From Patiriisocius sp047730165 (lineage in GTDB: Bacteria > Bacteroidota > Bacteroidia > Flavobacteriales > Flavobacteriaceae), in assembly GCF_047730165.1 (NCBI RefSeq), contig NZ_CP159834.1, positions 2,480,001 to 2,544,000 on the forward strand: DNA of 64,000 nt, read 5' to 3'. Positions 8,605 through 17,986 of the stretch are shown piece after piece. The position numbers and the translations under genes are program-made. Position 1 is the stretch's first letter; the number at the start of each line of letters is the position of its first letter. Under the pieces are notes generated by a model that was not told the DNA's origin, searched no databases, and saw nothing but the letters and a program-made list of their open reading frames with translations.

Positions 8605-9795
8605 ATGAAAACAGCATATATAGTAAAAGCATACAGAACCGCGGTAGGTAAAGCGGGAAAGGGAGTTTTCCGTTTTAAAAGAGCCGATGAGCTTGCTGCG
8701 GAAACGATCCAGCATTTAATGAAGGAGTTACCCAATTTAGATCCTAAACGTATTGACGATGTTATCGTTGGTAATGCGATGCCAGAGGGCTCACAAGGAT
8801 TAAACATGGCGCGACTTATCTCATTAATGGGATTAGAAATCGTAGATGTACCAGGAGTGACCGTAAATCGTTTTTGTTCTTCGGGATTAGAAACTATTGG
8901 GATGGCAGTTGCAAAAATACAAAGCGGAATGGCAGAATGTATTCTTGCTGGTGGCGCAGAGTCAATGAGTAGCGTTCCAATGACTGGTTTTAAGCCAGAA
9001 CTAAACTATGAGGTTGTAAAAGCAGGTCATGAAGATTATTACTGGGGAATGGGTAACACGGCTGAAGCTGTAGCTGATCAATTTAATATTTCTCGTGAGG
9101 ATCAAGATGAATTCGCATTCAATAGTCATACGAAAGCTTTAGCAGCTTTAGACAGCGGTCGTTTTCAAGATCAGATTGTTCCTATTGAAGTGGAAGAAAC
9201 GTTCTTAAATGGTGCGGGAAAAAAAGAAACAAGAAAATATACAGTGAATAAAGATGAAGGACCTCGCAGAGGAACTTCTGTTGAGGCATTAGCTAGATTA
9301 CGTCCGGTCTTTGCTGCCAACGGTAGTGTTACTGCGGGTAACTCTTCACAAACAAGTGATGGTGCTGCCTTTGTAATGGTAATGAGCGAAGCGATGGTAA
9401 AGGAATTAAACCTTGAACCTATTGCACGATTAGTAAGTTATGCAGCAATGGGAGTAGAACCAAGAATTATGGGGATTGGTCCAGTTGCAGCAGTACCAAA
9501 AGCGCTAAAACAAGGAGGAATAAGCCAAGACGATATTAAACTCATCGAGCTAAATGAAGCCTTTGCATCACAATCTGTAGCTGTAATCAGAGAATTAAAC
9601 TTAAACCCAGAAATCATTAACCCAAATGGAGGAGCGATTGCACTAGGACACCCATTAGGATGTACAGGAGCAAAACTATCCGTTCAGTTATTTGACGAAA
9701 TGAGAAAGCGCAATATGCAAGGACAACATGGATTAGTAACTATGTGTGTAGGAACTGGTCAAGGTGCAGCAGGGGTATTTGAGTTTTTGAAATAG
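8605..9795 (+). CDS. fadA: Acetyl-CoA acyltransferase (3-ketoacyl-CoA thiolase), 396 aa
   Basis: The thiolytic step of beta-oxidation. The catalytic residues of the thiolase family are all present: nucleophile C91 in NRFCSSGLE, H349 in GGAIALGHPLGCTGA, and C381 in MCVGTGQGAA. The length is standard for a tetrameric degradative thiolase. It is the second gene of the fadN-fadA-fadE order. An acetoacetyl-CoA-type biosynthetic thiolase has the same residues, but the operon context favours fatty-acid breakdown. The ATG at 8605 comes a few nucleotides after the right inverted repeat of the inserted element, so the insertion has probably replaced the native leader. Confidence 0.93.
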   Translation: MKTAYIVKAYRTAVGKAGKGVFRFKRADELAAETIQHLMKELPNLDPKRIDDVIVGNAMPEGSQGLNMARLISLMGLEIVDVPGVTVNRFCSSGLETIGMAVAKIQSGMAECILAGGAESMSSVPMTGFKPELNYEVVKAGHEDYYWGMGNTAEAVADQFNISREDQDEFAFNSHTKALAALDSGRFQDQIVPIEVEETFLNGAGKKETRKYTVNKDEGPRRGTSVEALARLRPVFAANGSVTAGNSSQTSDGAAFVMVMSEAMVKELNLEPIARLVSYAAMGVEPRIMGIGPVAAVPKALKQGGISQDDIKLIELNEAFASQSVAVIRELNLNPEIINPNGGAIALGHPLGCTGAKLSVQLFDEMRKRNMQGQHGLVTMCVGTGQGAAGVFEFLK

Positions 9796-9802
9796 TATGG
9801 AG

Positions 9803-9935
9803 CTGTTAGTTTTTAGTAATGAGATACATTCTCATTGAAGCTAACACTTGTTTTTAATAATTGACTAATAAAATACTGAATAGGAGTCATTGTTGTTTTA
9901 CTCAATACTCACTATTTAAAACTAATAATTATATA
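9803..9935. repeat. Degenerate, empty copy of the inverted-repeat element between fadA and fadE
   Basis: The left end reads CTGTTAGTTTTTAGTAATGA, close to the repeat modules before the S23 pseudogene. The right end, TTTTACTCAATACTC followed by ACTATTTAAAACTAATAATT, is an imperfect inverted version with the ACTCAATACT core. Only about 75 nt separate the two ends and no coding sequence is recognisable there. It is best read as a decayed copy that lost, or never had, its S23 gene. Confidence 0.45.
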
Positions 9936-9937
9936 GA

Positions 9938-11746
9938 ATGGCAACAGAAGCACAAACAAAAGACATCCTTAGAGGAGGTCAATTTTTAGTAAAAGAAACA
10001 GCTTGTGAAGATATCTTTACACCAGAAGATTTTACCGAGGAGCAGCAGATGATGAAAGAAGCGGTGATGGAGTTTAACGAGCGGGAAATAGTAGCACACA
10101 GAGATCGCTTTGAGGCTAAAGATTATGCATTAACCGAAGAGGTGATGCGCAAGGCTGGTGAACTAGGTTTTTTAAGTGTCGCAGTACCAGAAAATTTAGG
10201 CGGACTCGGAATGGGCTTTGTCTCTACCGTATTAACATGTGACTATATTTCTAGTGGTACGGGTTCATTCTCTACAGCCTTTGGTGCGCACACCGGAATT
10301 GGAACGATGCCTATTACGCTCTACGGAAATGAGTCACAAAAGCAAAAGTATGTACCTAAATTAGCAAGTGGTGAATGGTTTGGCGCGTATTGTTTAACAG
10401 AGCCAGGTGCGGGAAGTGACGCTAATAGTGGTAAAACAAAGGCCGTACTTACTGAAGATGGAAAGCACTATTTGATTACAGGTCAAAAAATGTGGATCTC
10501 AAACGCTGGTTTTTGTGACGTGATGATCGTCTTTGCCCGTATTGGTGATGATAAAAATATTACAGGTTTTATCGTTGAAAATGATGCAACTAACGGAATC
10601 TCCATGGGAGAGGAAGAACATAAATTAGGGATTAGAGCTTCTTCTACTCGTCAAGTATTTTTTAGCGATACGAAAGTACCGGTAGAAAATATGCTAGCAG
10701 GTCGTGGTGAAGGATTTAAGATTGCGATGAACGCATTAAACGTAGGTCGTATTAAACTAGCAGCTGCTTGTTTAGATTCGCAACGTCGCGTTATTACGGG
10801 TGCTGCACAATATGCAAATGAGCGTATACAATTTAAAACTCCGATCGCAAGCTTTGGTGCTATTAAGCTGAAACTTGCTGAAATGGCTACCTCTGCATAT
10901 GCCGGTGAAAGTGCTACCTACAGAGCTGCAAAAAATATTGAAGACCGCATTAGTATGCGTATTGATGCTGGAAATACACATCAAGACGCAGAATTAAAAG
11001 GGGTCGAAGAATATGCTATAGAATGTTCTATTTTAAAAGTAGCTGTATCTGAAGATATTCAGAATTGTGCGGATGAAGGGATTCAAATATTTGGTGGAAT
11101 GGGATTCTCAGAAGATACACCAATGGAAGCTGCCTGGAGAGATGCACGTATTGCGCGTATCTATGAAGGCACCAACGAAATTAACCGTATGCTAGCCGTA
11201 GGAATGCTTGTAAAAAAGGCAATGAAAGGTCATGTAGATCTTTTAGGACCAGCACAAGCAGTAGCAACTGAACTTACGTCTATTCCTTCTTTTGAAACTC
11301 CAGACTTTAGTGAATTATTTGCTGAAGAAAAGGATATGATAAAGAAATTGAAAAAAGTATTTTTAATGGTTGCAGGAAGTGCGGTACAAAAATATGGAGA
11401 TCAGTTAGATAAACATCAGCAAATGTTAATGGCTGCCGCAGATATCTTAATCGAAATCTATATGGCAGAAAGCACGATACTTCGTACGGAAAAGAATGCA
11501 AAACGTAGCGGTGAAGATTCTCAAGAAATTCAAATCGCCATGTCTAGGTTATACCTATATCACGCTGTTGATATCATTTCTATAAAAGCGAAAGAATCAA
11601 TTATATCTTTTGCTGAAGGCGATGAGCAACGTATGATGTTGATGGGTCTAAAGCGATTTACAAAGTATCAAAATATGCCTAACATAGGCGAGATGCGTAA
11701 GACGATTGCCCATAAAGTATCTGCTGAGGGTAAGTATCCTTTTTAA
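9938..11746 (+). CDS. fadE: Acyl-CoA dehydrogenase, 602 aa
   Basis: This FAD enzyme makes the trans-2 double bond that starts each beta-oxidation cycle and passes electrons to ETF. Visible motifs are CLTEPGAGSDANS (FAD/substrate-binding signature), KMWISNAG, and the second signature MGFSEDTPMEAAWRDARI ending in IYEGTNEI, with the catalytic base expected at E410. About 170 residues beyond the usual 380-residue core form a C-terminal extension, as in Bacillus FadE (YusJ, about 594 aa) and the very-long-chain type. It is the last gene of the fad cluster and is followed by a strong terminator. Confidence 0.93.
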   Translation: MATEAQTKDILRGGQFLVKETACEDIFTPEDFTEEQQMMKEAVMEFNEREIVAHRDRFEAKDYALTEEVMRKAGELGFLSVAVPENLGGLGMGFVSTVLTCDYISSGTGSFSTAFGAHTGIGTMPITLYGNESQKQKYVPKLASGEWFGAYCLTEPGAGSDANSGKTKAVLTEDGKHYLITGQKMWISNAGFCDVMIVFARIGDDKNITGFIVENDATNGISMGEEEHKLGIRASSTRQVFFSDTKVPVENMLAGRGEGFKIAMNALNVGRIKLAAACLDSQRRVITGAAQYANERIQFKTPIASFGAIKLKLAEMATSAYAGESATYRAAKNIEDRISMRIDAGNTHQDAELKGVEEYAIECSILKVAVSEDIQNCADEGIQIFGGMGFSEDTPMEAAWRDARIARIYEGTNEINRMLAVGMLVKKAMKGHVDLLGPAQAVATELTSIPSFETPDFSELFAEEKDMIKKLKKVFLMVAGSAVQKYGDQLDKHQQMLMAAADILIEIYMAESTILRTEKNAKRSGEDSQEIQIAMSRLYLYHAVDIISIKAKESIISFAEGDEQRMMLMGLKRFTKYQNMPNIGEMRKTIAHKVSAEGKYPF

Positions 11747-11765
11747 GAACCTTATGTTCTTTATG

Positions 11766-11803
11766 AAAAACGCCTCATTCAAAATTTTGAATGAGGCGTT
11801 TTT
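11766..11803. terminator. Bidirectional terminator after fadE
   Basis: A perfect 38-nt palindrome with arms AAAAACGCCTCATTCAAAA and TTTTGAATGAGGCGTTTTT. A/T-tracts on both sides let it work for fadE and for the convergent gene ending at 11839. Confidence 0.92.
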
Positions 11804-11838
11804 ATAAGGTAGACTATTGATGATTAAATAGGAAATTA

Positions 11839-12255
11839 CTATTTAGGTTTTACAAGATGGAAAGTTTTTTTCTTCACTTTAAATTCAACCGATTCATAGT
11901 TTCCTTCTTGTATTTTTTTAATCTGTGCTTTGGTAACATCAAAACTTATCTGAGCCACGTGTCGCTGTAATGGTTTTGCATAATCACAGTCAAATTCTTG
12001 TATTGCAGAAGGCAGTATGAATTCTGTATTTTTATTCTTGAAGGTAATAGCTGCGCCTGTTTTGCTTTTGAAACTTTTTGTAGTCACAAACAATCCTTCA
12101 AAAAAGAAATATCCATTTAATTCTTGAAAACCACCAAACAGTAACATTTCTTGGGAAGTGCCCAGTTTTTGCCCATCCTCGACTTTCATTTCCTTTTCGA
12201 CTTCTTCATTAGTCATCACTGTTGAATTTTTTGAAGAGAAGATTTTTTTAAACAT
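11839..12255 (-). CDS. Hypothetical cytoplasmic protein, 138 aa
   Basis: Not recognised. There is no signal peptide or membrane segment. The N-terminus is charged (MFKKIFSSKNSTVMTNEEVE) and the rest alternates strand-like segments (GYFFFEGLFVTTKSF, AAITFKNKNTEFILP, YESVEFKVKKKTFHLVKP), suggesting a small beta-rich fold. It lies 10 nt downstream of the secreted nuclease gene on the same strand and is probably co-transcribed, which gives no clear hint of its job. The ATG at 12255 is the only reasonable start. Confidence 0.6.
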   Translation of the reverse strand: MFKKIFSSKNSTVMTNEEVEKEMKVEDGQKLGTSQEMLLFGGFQELNGYFFFEGLFVTTKSFKSKTGAAITFKNKNTEFILPSAIQEFDCDYAKPLQRHVAQISFDVTKAQIKKIQEGNYESVEFKVKKKTFHLVKPK

Positions 12256-12265
12256 ATAGTTTCGT

Positions 12266-13414
12266 TTATTTTTTTAATTTAATAATATTACGATTGTGAT
12301 CCGCATTTGTAATTATTGCAATAAAAAGACCTTCAGAAAGCTGAGAGGCGTTTAAGGCTAAACTCTCACCTGGGTTTTGAACTTTTTGTCTATAAACTAA
12401 CCGACCAAGAGTCGTATAAATTTCTACAACTAATTCGGTCTCAAGACGGTTCAAATATAGTGTAAGTATATCACCCATAGGATTTTTTGCAGTAACAAAA
12501 AGAGATGCCTCAATGTCTCCGGCACTTAAAATTTGTGGCAATACGACACGCATCCCTACGGGCCTATGGTCAGATACGTTCTGGTCGTATTCAGTAAAAC
12601 CACCCGCTAAGAACTCATCAATTTTTATGGTTTCTACGCCGCCACCATCTGCCATAAACGGTAGAAAAAGTTCCTTCGTAATTAAAATATGATCAATGTG
12701 TGACGGCCAAGATGGATATGAAAAATTTGAGCTAGGGCCTGTTGCAATTTCAAAATCTACAAACTGATAATTACTGGAGTCGTCTAGAAAATTCTGGAAC
12801 ACATTATCTTCTGGAACATCTGTCAAGATATCATTGAGATCTCCTAAAAGCACCACGGGAGTATTTGTAAACTCATTATCTATGTAATTTTTAAGTAACA
12901 GGTTTGCGTTGTAACGCCTAGTCTCCTCATCCCAGTCATCATCTAGTTCTAGTTCTCCGTCACCACAGCATTTATAATGATTATTTATGAGCACTACGCG
13001 CTCTTGGTAATAGTCAATATCCAAAACCATAGGGTATCTCGGGAAATTATCAGATTCTGGAGGCGCTATAAAAAGCTCGTAGGCAGCATTGATACTAATA
13101 ATATCAGATTTGTATAAATACGCCAATCCTCTACTATTTGAAGACTGATAATACCCATCATATTCAGATAGAAAATCTATAAGATCATTAAAATAAAAAT
13201 AGTCGTCAACCTCTTGTATGGCTATAATATCTGCATCGATAGCTTCAATAATCTCAACCACATACTGTAGGGTTGTTTGGTCATTTTTGGGAAAAAACTC
13301 AATATTCCAAGTGACAATATCAAGGGTTCCTTCTGTGCCAAAGTCTAAGTCCTCTATAGTTTGAGACCACATCGAAGCAAAAGGAATAAGTAAAAAAAAT
13401 AATAAAAATCTCAT
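12266..13414 (-). CDS. Secreted endonuclease/exonuclease/phosphatase-family protein with T9SS sorting domain, 382 aa
   Basis: A signal peptide (cleavage after SMWSQ) precedes an EEP-superfamily catalytic domain of the DNase I type: N37 in VTWNIEFF, the metal-binding E68 in IAIQEVDD, the VVLLGDLND motif, SHIDHIL and the final SDHRPV. The last 75 residues look like a type A T9SS C-terminal sorting domain (NPMGDILTLYL, VEIYTTLGRLVYRQ, LSEGLFIAII, IIKLKK), so the protein is probably exported across the outer membrane and released or anchored at the surface. Extracellular DNA or phosphoester hydrolysis is likely; the substrate is inferred from the family. The start lies next to a -7 box TAATTTTG. 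Confidence 0.87.
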   Translation of the reverse strand: MRFLLFFLLIPFASMWSQTIEDLDFGTEGTLDIVTWNIEFFPKNDQTTLQYVVEIIEAIDADIIAIQEVDDYFYFNDLIDFLSEYDGYYQSSNSRGLAYLYKSDIISINAAYELFIAPPESDNFPRYPMVLDIDYYQERVVLINNHYKCCGDGELELDDDWDEETRRYNANLLLKNYIDNEFTNTPVVLLGDLNDILTDVPEDNVFQNFLDDSSNYQFVDFEIATGPSSNFSYPSWPSHIDHILITKELFLPFMADGGGVETIKIDEFLAGGFTEYDQNVSDHRPVGMRVVLPQILSAGDIEASLFVTAKNPMGDILTLYLNRLETELVVEIYTTLGRLVYRQKVQNPGESLALNASQLSEGLFIAIITNADHNRNIIKLKK

Positions 13415-13422
13415 AGCCTTAC

Positions 13423-13458
13423 AAAATTAACCATAATTTAGACCAAGAATTATCTTTA
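13423..13458. promoter_or_regulatory. Divergent -7 boxes for the nuclease gene and the TolB-like gene
   Basis: On the minus strand TAATTTTG (13430-13423) fits TAnnTTTG and would place the nuclease transcript start almost at its ATG (13414). On the plus strand TATCTTTA (13451-13458) would start the TolB-like transcript about 30 nt before 13495. Spacing to -33 elements is not clear for either. Confidence 0.4.
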
Positions 13459-13494
13459 GTTCAATTTTAAGACAATTTTAAATCTATTCAAACT

Positions 13495-14382
13495 ATGAGT
13501 AACGTTCGTTTTTATCTTCTTTTTCTGAGTTCGATTTCCTTATTTGCACAGCAAGAACCAGAAGTCTACCTAATGAATTTGAACACTGCCGTAGATTCTT
13601 TTGCTGTCAGCAATTTTAAAAATATCTCTACTAATAAAGGGTATGATAGTCAGCCCTCTTTTATCAATACTACTACACTTATCTATGCGGGCACAGAAAA
13701 CGACCAAACAGAAATCATAGCATATGATCTAAATCTAGAAACGAAAAGCAGATTAAACAAGACAACACTTGGTGGTGAATATTCGCCTCAAAAATTTCCT
13801 TTAGAAAATCGTATTGCTGCTGTTCGGCTAGATCCGGATGGGCTTCAACGTTTGTATAGTTATGTTTTAAATGCCAATAAGACAGAAGAAAGCAAAGAAC
13901 TCATTCCAGATTATATGGTTGCTTATTTTACATTTTACGACAACGATAACATTGTAGCATCTATTATTATTGACGATCAATTAGACCTTTTTAAAGCAAA
14001 TCTGACTACTGGTGAAGTGTTAAAAATCACCAGCAATAGTGGTAGGTCCATCCACAAAGTACCTGGAACTAATAATGTAAGCTACACATTGGTCAATGAA
14101 GACGACATCCACGAAGTATATATTATCAACATAATGGGTGACAATGAAAGCTATTATGTCTGTGATTTACCTTTCGGAATTCAAGATCATTGTTGGCTTA
14201 CGGGCACACAATTGCTACTTGGGAGCGGCGATAAAATTTATGTATATGATCTCTTCGGAAATAGGAAATGGGAAGAAGTAGCAGATTTATCAAGCGAGAA
14301 TATTTCAGAAATTAATAGAGTGACCTTGAGTCCAGATCAAAAAAAACTAGCGATTGTTGCAAGTCCAAAAATAACACAATAA
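13495..14382 (+). CDS. Secreted TolB-like (PD40) beta-propeller protein, 295 aa
   Basis: A signal peptide (SISLFAQQ) is followed by repeated PD40/WD40-like units of the TolB type: GYDSQPSFINTTTLIYAG, GGEYSPQKFP near a Q-x-S-P-like turn, VAYFTFYDNDNIVAS, HCWLTGTQLLLGSGDKIYVY, and RVTLSPDQKKLAIVA as the last blade. Proteins of this kind often sit next to peptidases in Flavobacteriaceae, and here an M28 peptidase gene follows after a short remnant. The function is unknown; a binding or scaffold role is likely. No enzyme motif is visible. Confidence 0.7.
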   Translation: MSNVRFYLLFLSSISLFAQQEPEVYLMNLNTAVDSFAVSNFKNISTNKGYDSQPSFINTTTLIYAGTENDQTEIIAYDLNLETKSRLNKTTLGGEYSPQKFPLENRIAAVRLDPDGLQRLYSYVLNANKTEESKELIPDYMVAYFTFYDNDNIVASIIIDDQLDLFKANLTTGEVLKITSNSGRSIHKVPGTNNVSYTLVNEDDIHEVYIINIMGDNESYYVCDLPFGIQDHCWLTGTQLLLGSGDKIYVYDLFGNRKWEEVADLSSENISEINRVTLSPDQKKLAIVASPKITQ

Positions 14383-14428
14383 ACAATTAGAGGGACTGTA
14401 GATTAAAATATACCTCTATTTAATATAC

Positions 14429-14743
14429 TTGACCTTTTGGCAAAAATGTACGGGAAATGTGATAGCCTGCTGGGATACTCTTTTAAGTAAAGATCCTGTA
14501 AAGGCGAGGCACTTGCCATTTTTTGACAACACACCATATCTTAAAGTCATTATCAAAAACAGAAGCATCAACACTAACAAAGTGATTGACCCGGAAAAAG
14601 CACTTATAAATAGGACGATTATCAATGCCGTTGCTTTCTATAAAGTAGAAAACGACAAAATTGTTAAAGTCACTTATCTTCCTAGGAAAAAATTGAAAAC
14701 ACTACTCTTTTTGTTTAATTTTAGCAAAAACATCACGGTATGA
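14429..14743 (+). pseudogene. Remnant of a SnoaL-like (NTF2-fold) gene, C-terminal part
   Basis: The open frame from a TTG at 14429 encodes LKVIIKNRSINTNKVIDPEK and NAVAFYKVENDKIVKVTYLP, which match the conserved second half of SnoaL-like proteins (ILNR, VIDxE, VAIYEVxxGKI). The N-terminal half of the fold is missing and the first 30 codons do not resemble it. The frame then runs past the usual end of the family and finishes with a TGA overlapping the M28 start (ATGA at 14740-14743). A truncated gene is the best reading; an intact 104-aa protein of unknown role cannot be excluded. Confidence 0.45.
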
Positions 14744-16071
14744 AATATATTCTCACTTTATTTATTTTTAGTACTACGACGCTGTGTGTCGCTCAGACAG
14801 ACGCTAAAATATACGACATCATTACAGAAGTCTCAGCAGACCGAATAGAGTCAGACATCACTACACTTGCGGGTTTTGGAACCCGCAACACCTTTAGTGA
14901 CACCATTAGCAACACAAGAGGAATAGGTGCTGCAAGACGCTGGATTAAGTCTCAGTTTGATGAAATATCTTCTACATGTTCTGGATGTATAGACGTCTTT
15001 TACCAGAAAGACCTCGTGCTTGCAGAAGGCAATGATCGCGTCCCTATAGATACTTGGGTCGTAAATGTGGTTGCCGTGCAGAAAAGCCGCACAGACTCAA
15101 ATCGGTACGTTATAATGAGTGGCGATATAGATTCGCGTAATAGCGATGGCGGTAATTTCACAAAAGATGCGCCAGGTGCAAATGATAATGCTAGTGGTAT
15201 GGCAGGTGCAATTGAAGCAGCAAGAGTTTTAAGTACGTATCAATTTAATGCAAATATTGTGTACTTAGGACTGAGCGGTGAAGAGCAAGGTCTTTTTGGC
15301 GGTGCTGGGTTTGCAGCCTTTGCAAAAGAGCAGGGATGGGATATTATAGGAGTACTCAATAATGACATGATCGGAAATATCAAAGGGGTAGATGGCGTAA
15401 TAAGCAATGTGGATTTTAGAATCTTTAGTGAGCCTGTACCACCTACCGAAACAGAACGGCAACGAAAAATGCGTCGTTTCTATGGTGGTGAAGTAGATGG
15501 AATTTCGCGTCAATTAGCCCGCTACATTCATAAAACAACGCAAACTTATATGCCAGAAATGAACCCAATGATGATTTATCGCTTGGACCGTTTTGGTCGT
15601 GGAGGCCATCACCGTCCTTTCAACGATTTAGGGTTTGCAGGAATTCGTATTATGGAGGCACATGAAAACTACACACAGCAGCATCAGGACATCCGTACCG
15701 AGGATGGTATAGAGTATGGAGATAAATTAAAGCATGTAAATTTTGATTATGCAAGAAAGCTCACAGCGGTAAATGCTATAAATATGGCAAGTTTAGCTTG
15801 GGCACCTGCCCCACCCGCAGAGGTTTCTATAGGTGGGATCGTAGGACCGTCTGCTAAGTTTAAGTGGAGCAAGAGTAAAAACGCACTAGGCTATAAAATA
15901 TACTGGAGAGATACCACGAGTTCAACGTGGGATCACAGTCGTTATGTGGGTGATTTAAATGAGTTTACACTTGATGGTATAGTGATTGATAATTTTTTCT
16001 TCGGAATAGCTGCCGTGGGAAAAGATGGACATGAAAGTGTGGTTGTTTTTCCTAATTCGGTTTTTAGGTAG
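14740..16071 (+). CDS. Secreted M28-family metallopeptidase, 443 aa
   Basis: A signal peptide (TTTLCVAQ) precedes an M28 aminopeptidase-type domain: PGANDNASGM with the bridging D149, GLSGEEQGLFGG with the catalytic base E181 and zinc-binding E182, and the next ligand D209 in LNNDMIGN. The first zinc ligand, normally His in a GHxDS motif, is Asp here (MSGDIDSR, D129), although the rest of the centre is intact. The last 80 residues resemble a fibronectin-type-III-like domain (KFKWSKSKNALGYKIYWRDT). It would cleave N-terminal residues from peptides in the periplasm or outside. An M1 peptidase gene follows. Confidence 0.85.
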   Translation: MKYILTLFIFSTTTLCVAQTDAKIYDIITEVSADRIESDITTLAGFGTRNTFSDTISNTRGIGAARRWIKSQFDEISSTCSGCIDVFYQKDLVLAEGNDRVPIDTWVVNVVAVQKSRTDSNRYVIMSGDIDSRNSDGGNFTKDAPGANDNASGMAGAIEAARVLSTYQFNANIVYLGLSGEEQGLFGGAGFAAFAKEQGWDIIGVLNNDMIGNIKGVDGVISNVDFRIFSEPVPPTETERQRKMRRFYGGEVDGISRQLARYIHKTTQTYMPEMNPMMIYRLDRFGRGGHHRPFNDLGFAGIRIMEAHENYTQQHQDIRTEDGIEYGDKLKHVNFDYARKLTAVNAINMASLAWAPAPPAEVSIGGIVGPSAKFKWSKSKNALGYKIYWRDTTSSTWDHSRYVGDLNEFTLDGIVIDNFFFGIAAVGKDGHESVVVFPNSVFR

Positions 16072-16220
16072 CACCTTTGAAACACGATCAAAGAAAACCA
16101 CCACGAAATGATAATAAAAATAACGCTACAAATAACAACATAATTTATTTGCTCCTTCCTTTTTAACGGGAACGTGACCCTAGCAGAGCGCTTTAGCAAT
16201 TATTCAATAAAATATCTAAT

Positions 16221-17900
16221 TTGAGAAAAATAAATACTATCCAGAAATTTAAATCGCCTATTCAGTTTAGAACTAGCACTATCTTAAGCTTAATCCTAAT
16301 TTTACTAACCTCTTTTCAACTACTTGCTCAAGATTTCACAAAAGAAGATGAACTCCGCGGAACTGTCACAGAAGATCGTGCTTGGTGGGATGTACAACAT
16401 TATGATCTTCAGGTTGAGATCTTCCCAGAATCAAAAACGATTAAAGGCACAAACACCATAACATACAAAGTTTTGGACGAGGACAAAATGATGCGTATTG
16501 ATCTGCAAGCACCAATGGTAATTAATAAGATTACTCAAAAAGGCAAAAAACTTAAGTTTAAAACCAAAGGAAACTTTCACTATATAAAGTTTAAAAAAGC
16601 TGCTATGATAGGGACTGAGCAATCTATTACTATAGAGTTTTCTGGTGTACCTAAAGAAGCTATTCGGGCTCCTTGGGATGGAGGCTTTTCTTGGAAGAAA
16701 GATGATAATGGCAATCATTTTATCGCCACGGCAAACCAAGGTATTGGAGCGAGCGTATGGTGGCCTTGTAAAGACCACCCATCAGATGAGCCAGATAAGG
16801 GCGTTGATCTTGCTATAACTGCCCCTTCCAGTTTAATGGGTGTAGGGAATGGAAGGCTTATTTCCGAAGTAGATAATGGAGAAACAAAAACGTGGAACTG
16901 GAAAGTGACGCAACCGATCAACAACTATGGCGTGAATGTGAATGTGGGAGATTATACGCATTTTGGTTACAAGCAAGAAGGGCTTAACGGAATGCTTGAT
17001 GTCGATTATTATGTGCTATCATATAACCTAGATAAAGCGAAAGAGCAGTTTAACCAAGTACCATTAATGCTCAATGCTTTTGAATATTGGTTTGGACCTT
17101 ATCCATTTTATGAGGATAGTTTTAAGCTTGTAGAGGTACCTTATCTTGGTATGGAACACCAAAGCAGTGTGACTTACGGAAATAAATATCAAAATGGGTA
17201 TTTAGGCAGAGATTTGTCAGGTTCAGGCTGGGGACTACGTTTCGATTTTATTATTATTCACGAAGCAGGTCACGAGTGGTTTGCAAATAGTATTACCAAT
17301 AGCGACGTAGCAGATATGTGGATTCACGAAGGGTTTACTGCCTATGCAGAAAATCTTTATTTAGATTATAACTTCTCTAAAGAAGCGTCAAGTGAATATG
17401 TGATAGGTACCCGCAGGATTATTCAAAACGACCGACCACTTATAGGAACCTACGGAATGAACAATGAAGGAAGTAGCGATATGTATTATAAAGGAGCAAA
17501 CATTCTGCATACGCTGCGCCAACTTGTAGAAGATGATAAAAAATGGAGATCTATTTTACGTTCCTTAAATAAAGAATTTTATCATAAAATTGTTACTTCA
17601 AAGCAAGTAGAAGATCTTATGAGTAAAGAAACTGGAATCGATCTTACAGCATTTTGGGAACAATATTTACGCACGACTATGGTGCCAAAACTGGAGTACA
17701 AGCAAATCTCATTTAACGAAATGTCTTTTAGATATATAGATATCATAGAAGGTTTTGACATGCCAGTAATAGCAGTGATAAACGGTAAAGAACAATGGAT
17801 CTATCCAAAAGCAGCGTGGCAAACTTTTGAGAATATAGGAAATATTAAATCGCTTGTGATTAAAGAGGACTTTTATATTGAGAAGGAGCAGGTTAAGTAA
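16221..17900 (+). CDS. M1-family zinc aminopeptidase, 559 aa
   Basis: The frame begins with a TTG (MRKINTIQKF), and no usable ATG lies upstream of the signal-anchor segment STILSLILILLTSFQLLAQ. The zinc centre is complete: IIHEAGHEWFANS (H347, E348, H351) and, 18 residues after the second His, E370 in WIHEGFTAYAE. The exopeptidase motif GAMEN is replaced by LGMEHQ (residues 309-314), as in several Bacteroidota M1 members. It removes N-terminal amino acids from peptides in the periplasm. With about 560 residues it lacks the large helical C-terminal domain of PepN. It is 149 nt downstream of the M28 peptidase gene. Confidence 0.88.
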   Translation: MRKINTIQKFKSPIQFRTSTILSLILILLTSFQLLAQDFTKEDELRGTVTEDRAWWDVQHYDLQVEIFPESKTIKGTNTITYKVLDEDKMMRIDLQAPMVINKITQKGKKLKFKTKGNFHYIKFKKAAMIGTEQSITIEFSGVPKEAIRAPWDGGFSWKKDDNGNHFIATANQGIGASVWWPCKDHPSDEPDKGVDLAITAPSSLMGVGNGRLISEVDNGETKTWNWKVTQPINNYGVNVNVGDYTHFGYKQEGLNGMLDVDYYVLSYNLDKAKEQFNQVPLMLNAFEYWFGPYPFYEDSFKLVEVPYLGMEHQSSVTYGNKYQNGYLGRDLSGSGWGLRFDFIIIHEAGHEWFANSITNSDVADMWIHEGFTAYAENLYLDYNFSKEASSEYVIGTRRIIQNDRPLIGTYGMNNEGSSDMYYKGANILHTLRQLVEDDKKWRSILRSLNKEFYHKIVTSKQVEDLMSKETGIDLTAFWEQYLRTTMVPKLEYKQISFNEMSFRYIDIIEGFDMPVIAVINGKEQWIYPKAAWQTFENIGNIKSLVIKEDFYIEKEQVK

Positions 17901-17986
17901 TTGTCAAGAATGATGTCTGGTTGAGCGGAGTAGAAACCTTCCAAGACAATCACTTTTTTAAATGAAATAGCAATTAGTATCAATTC

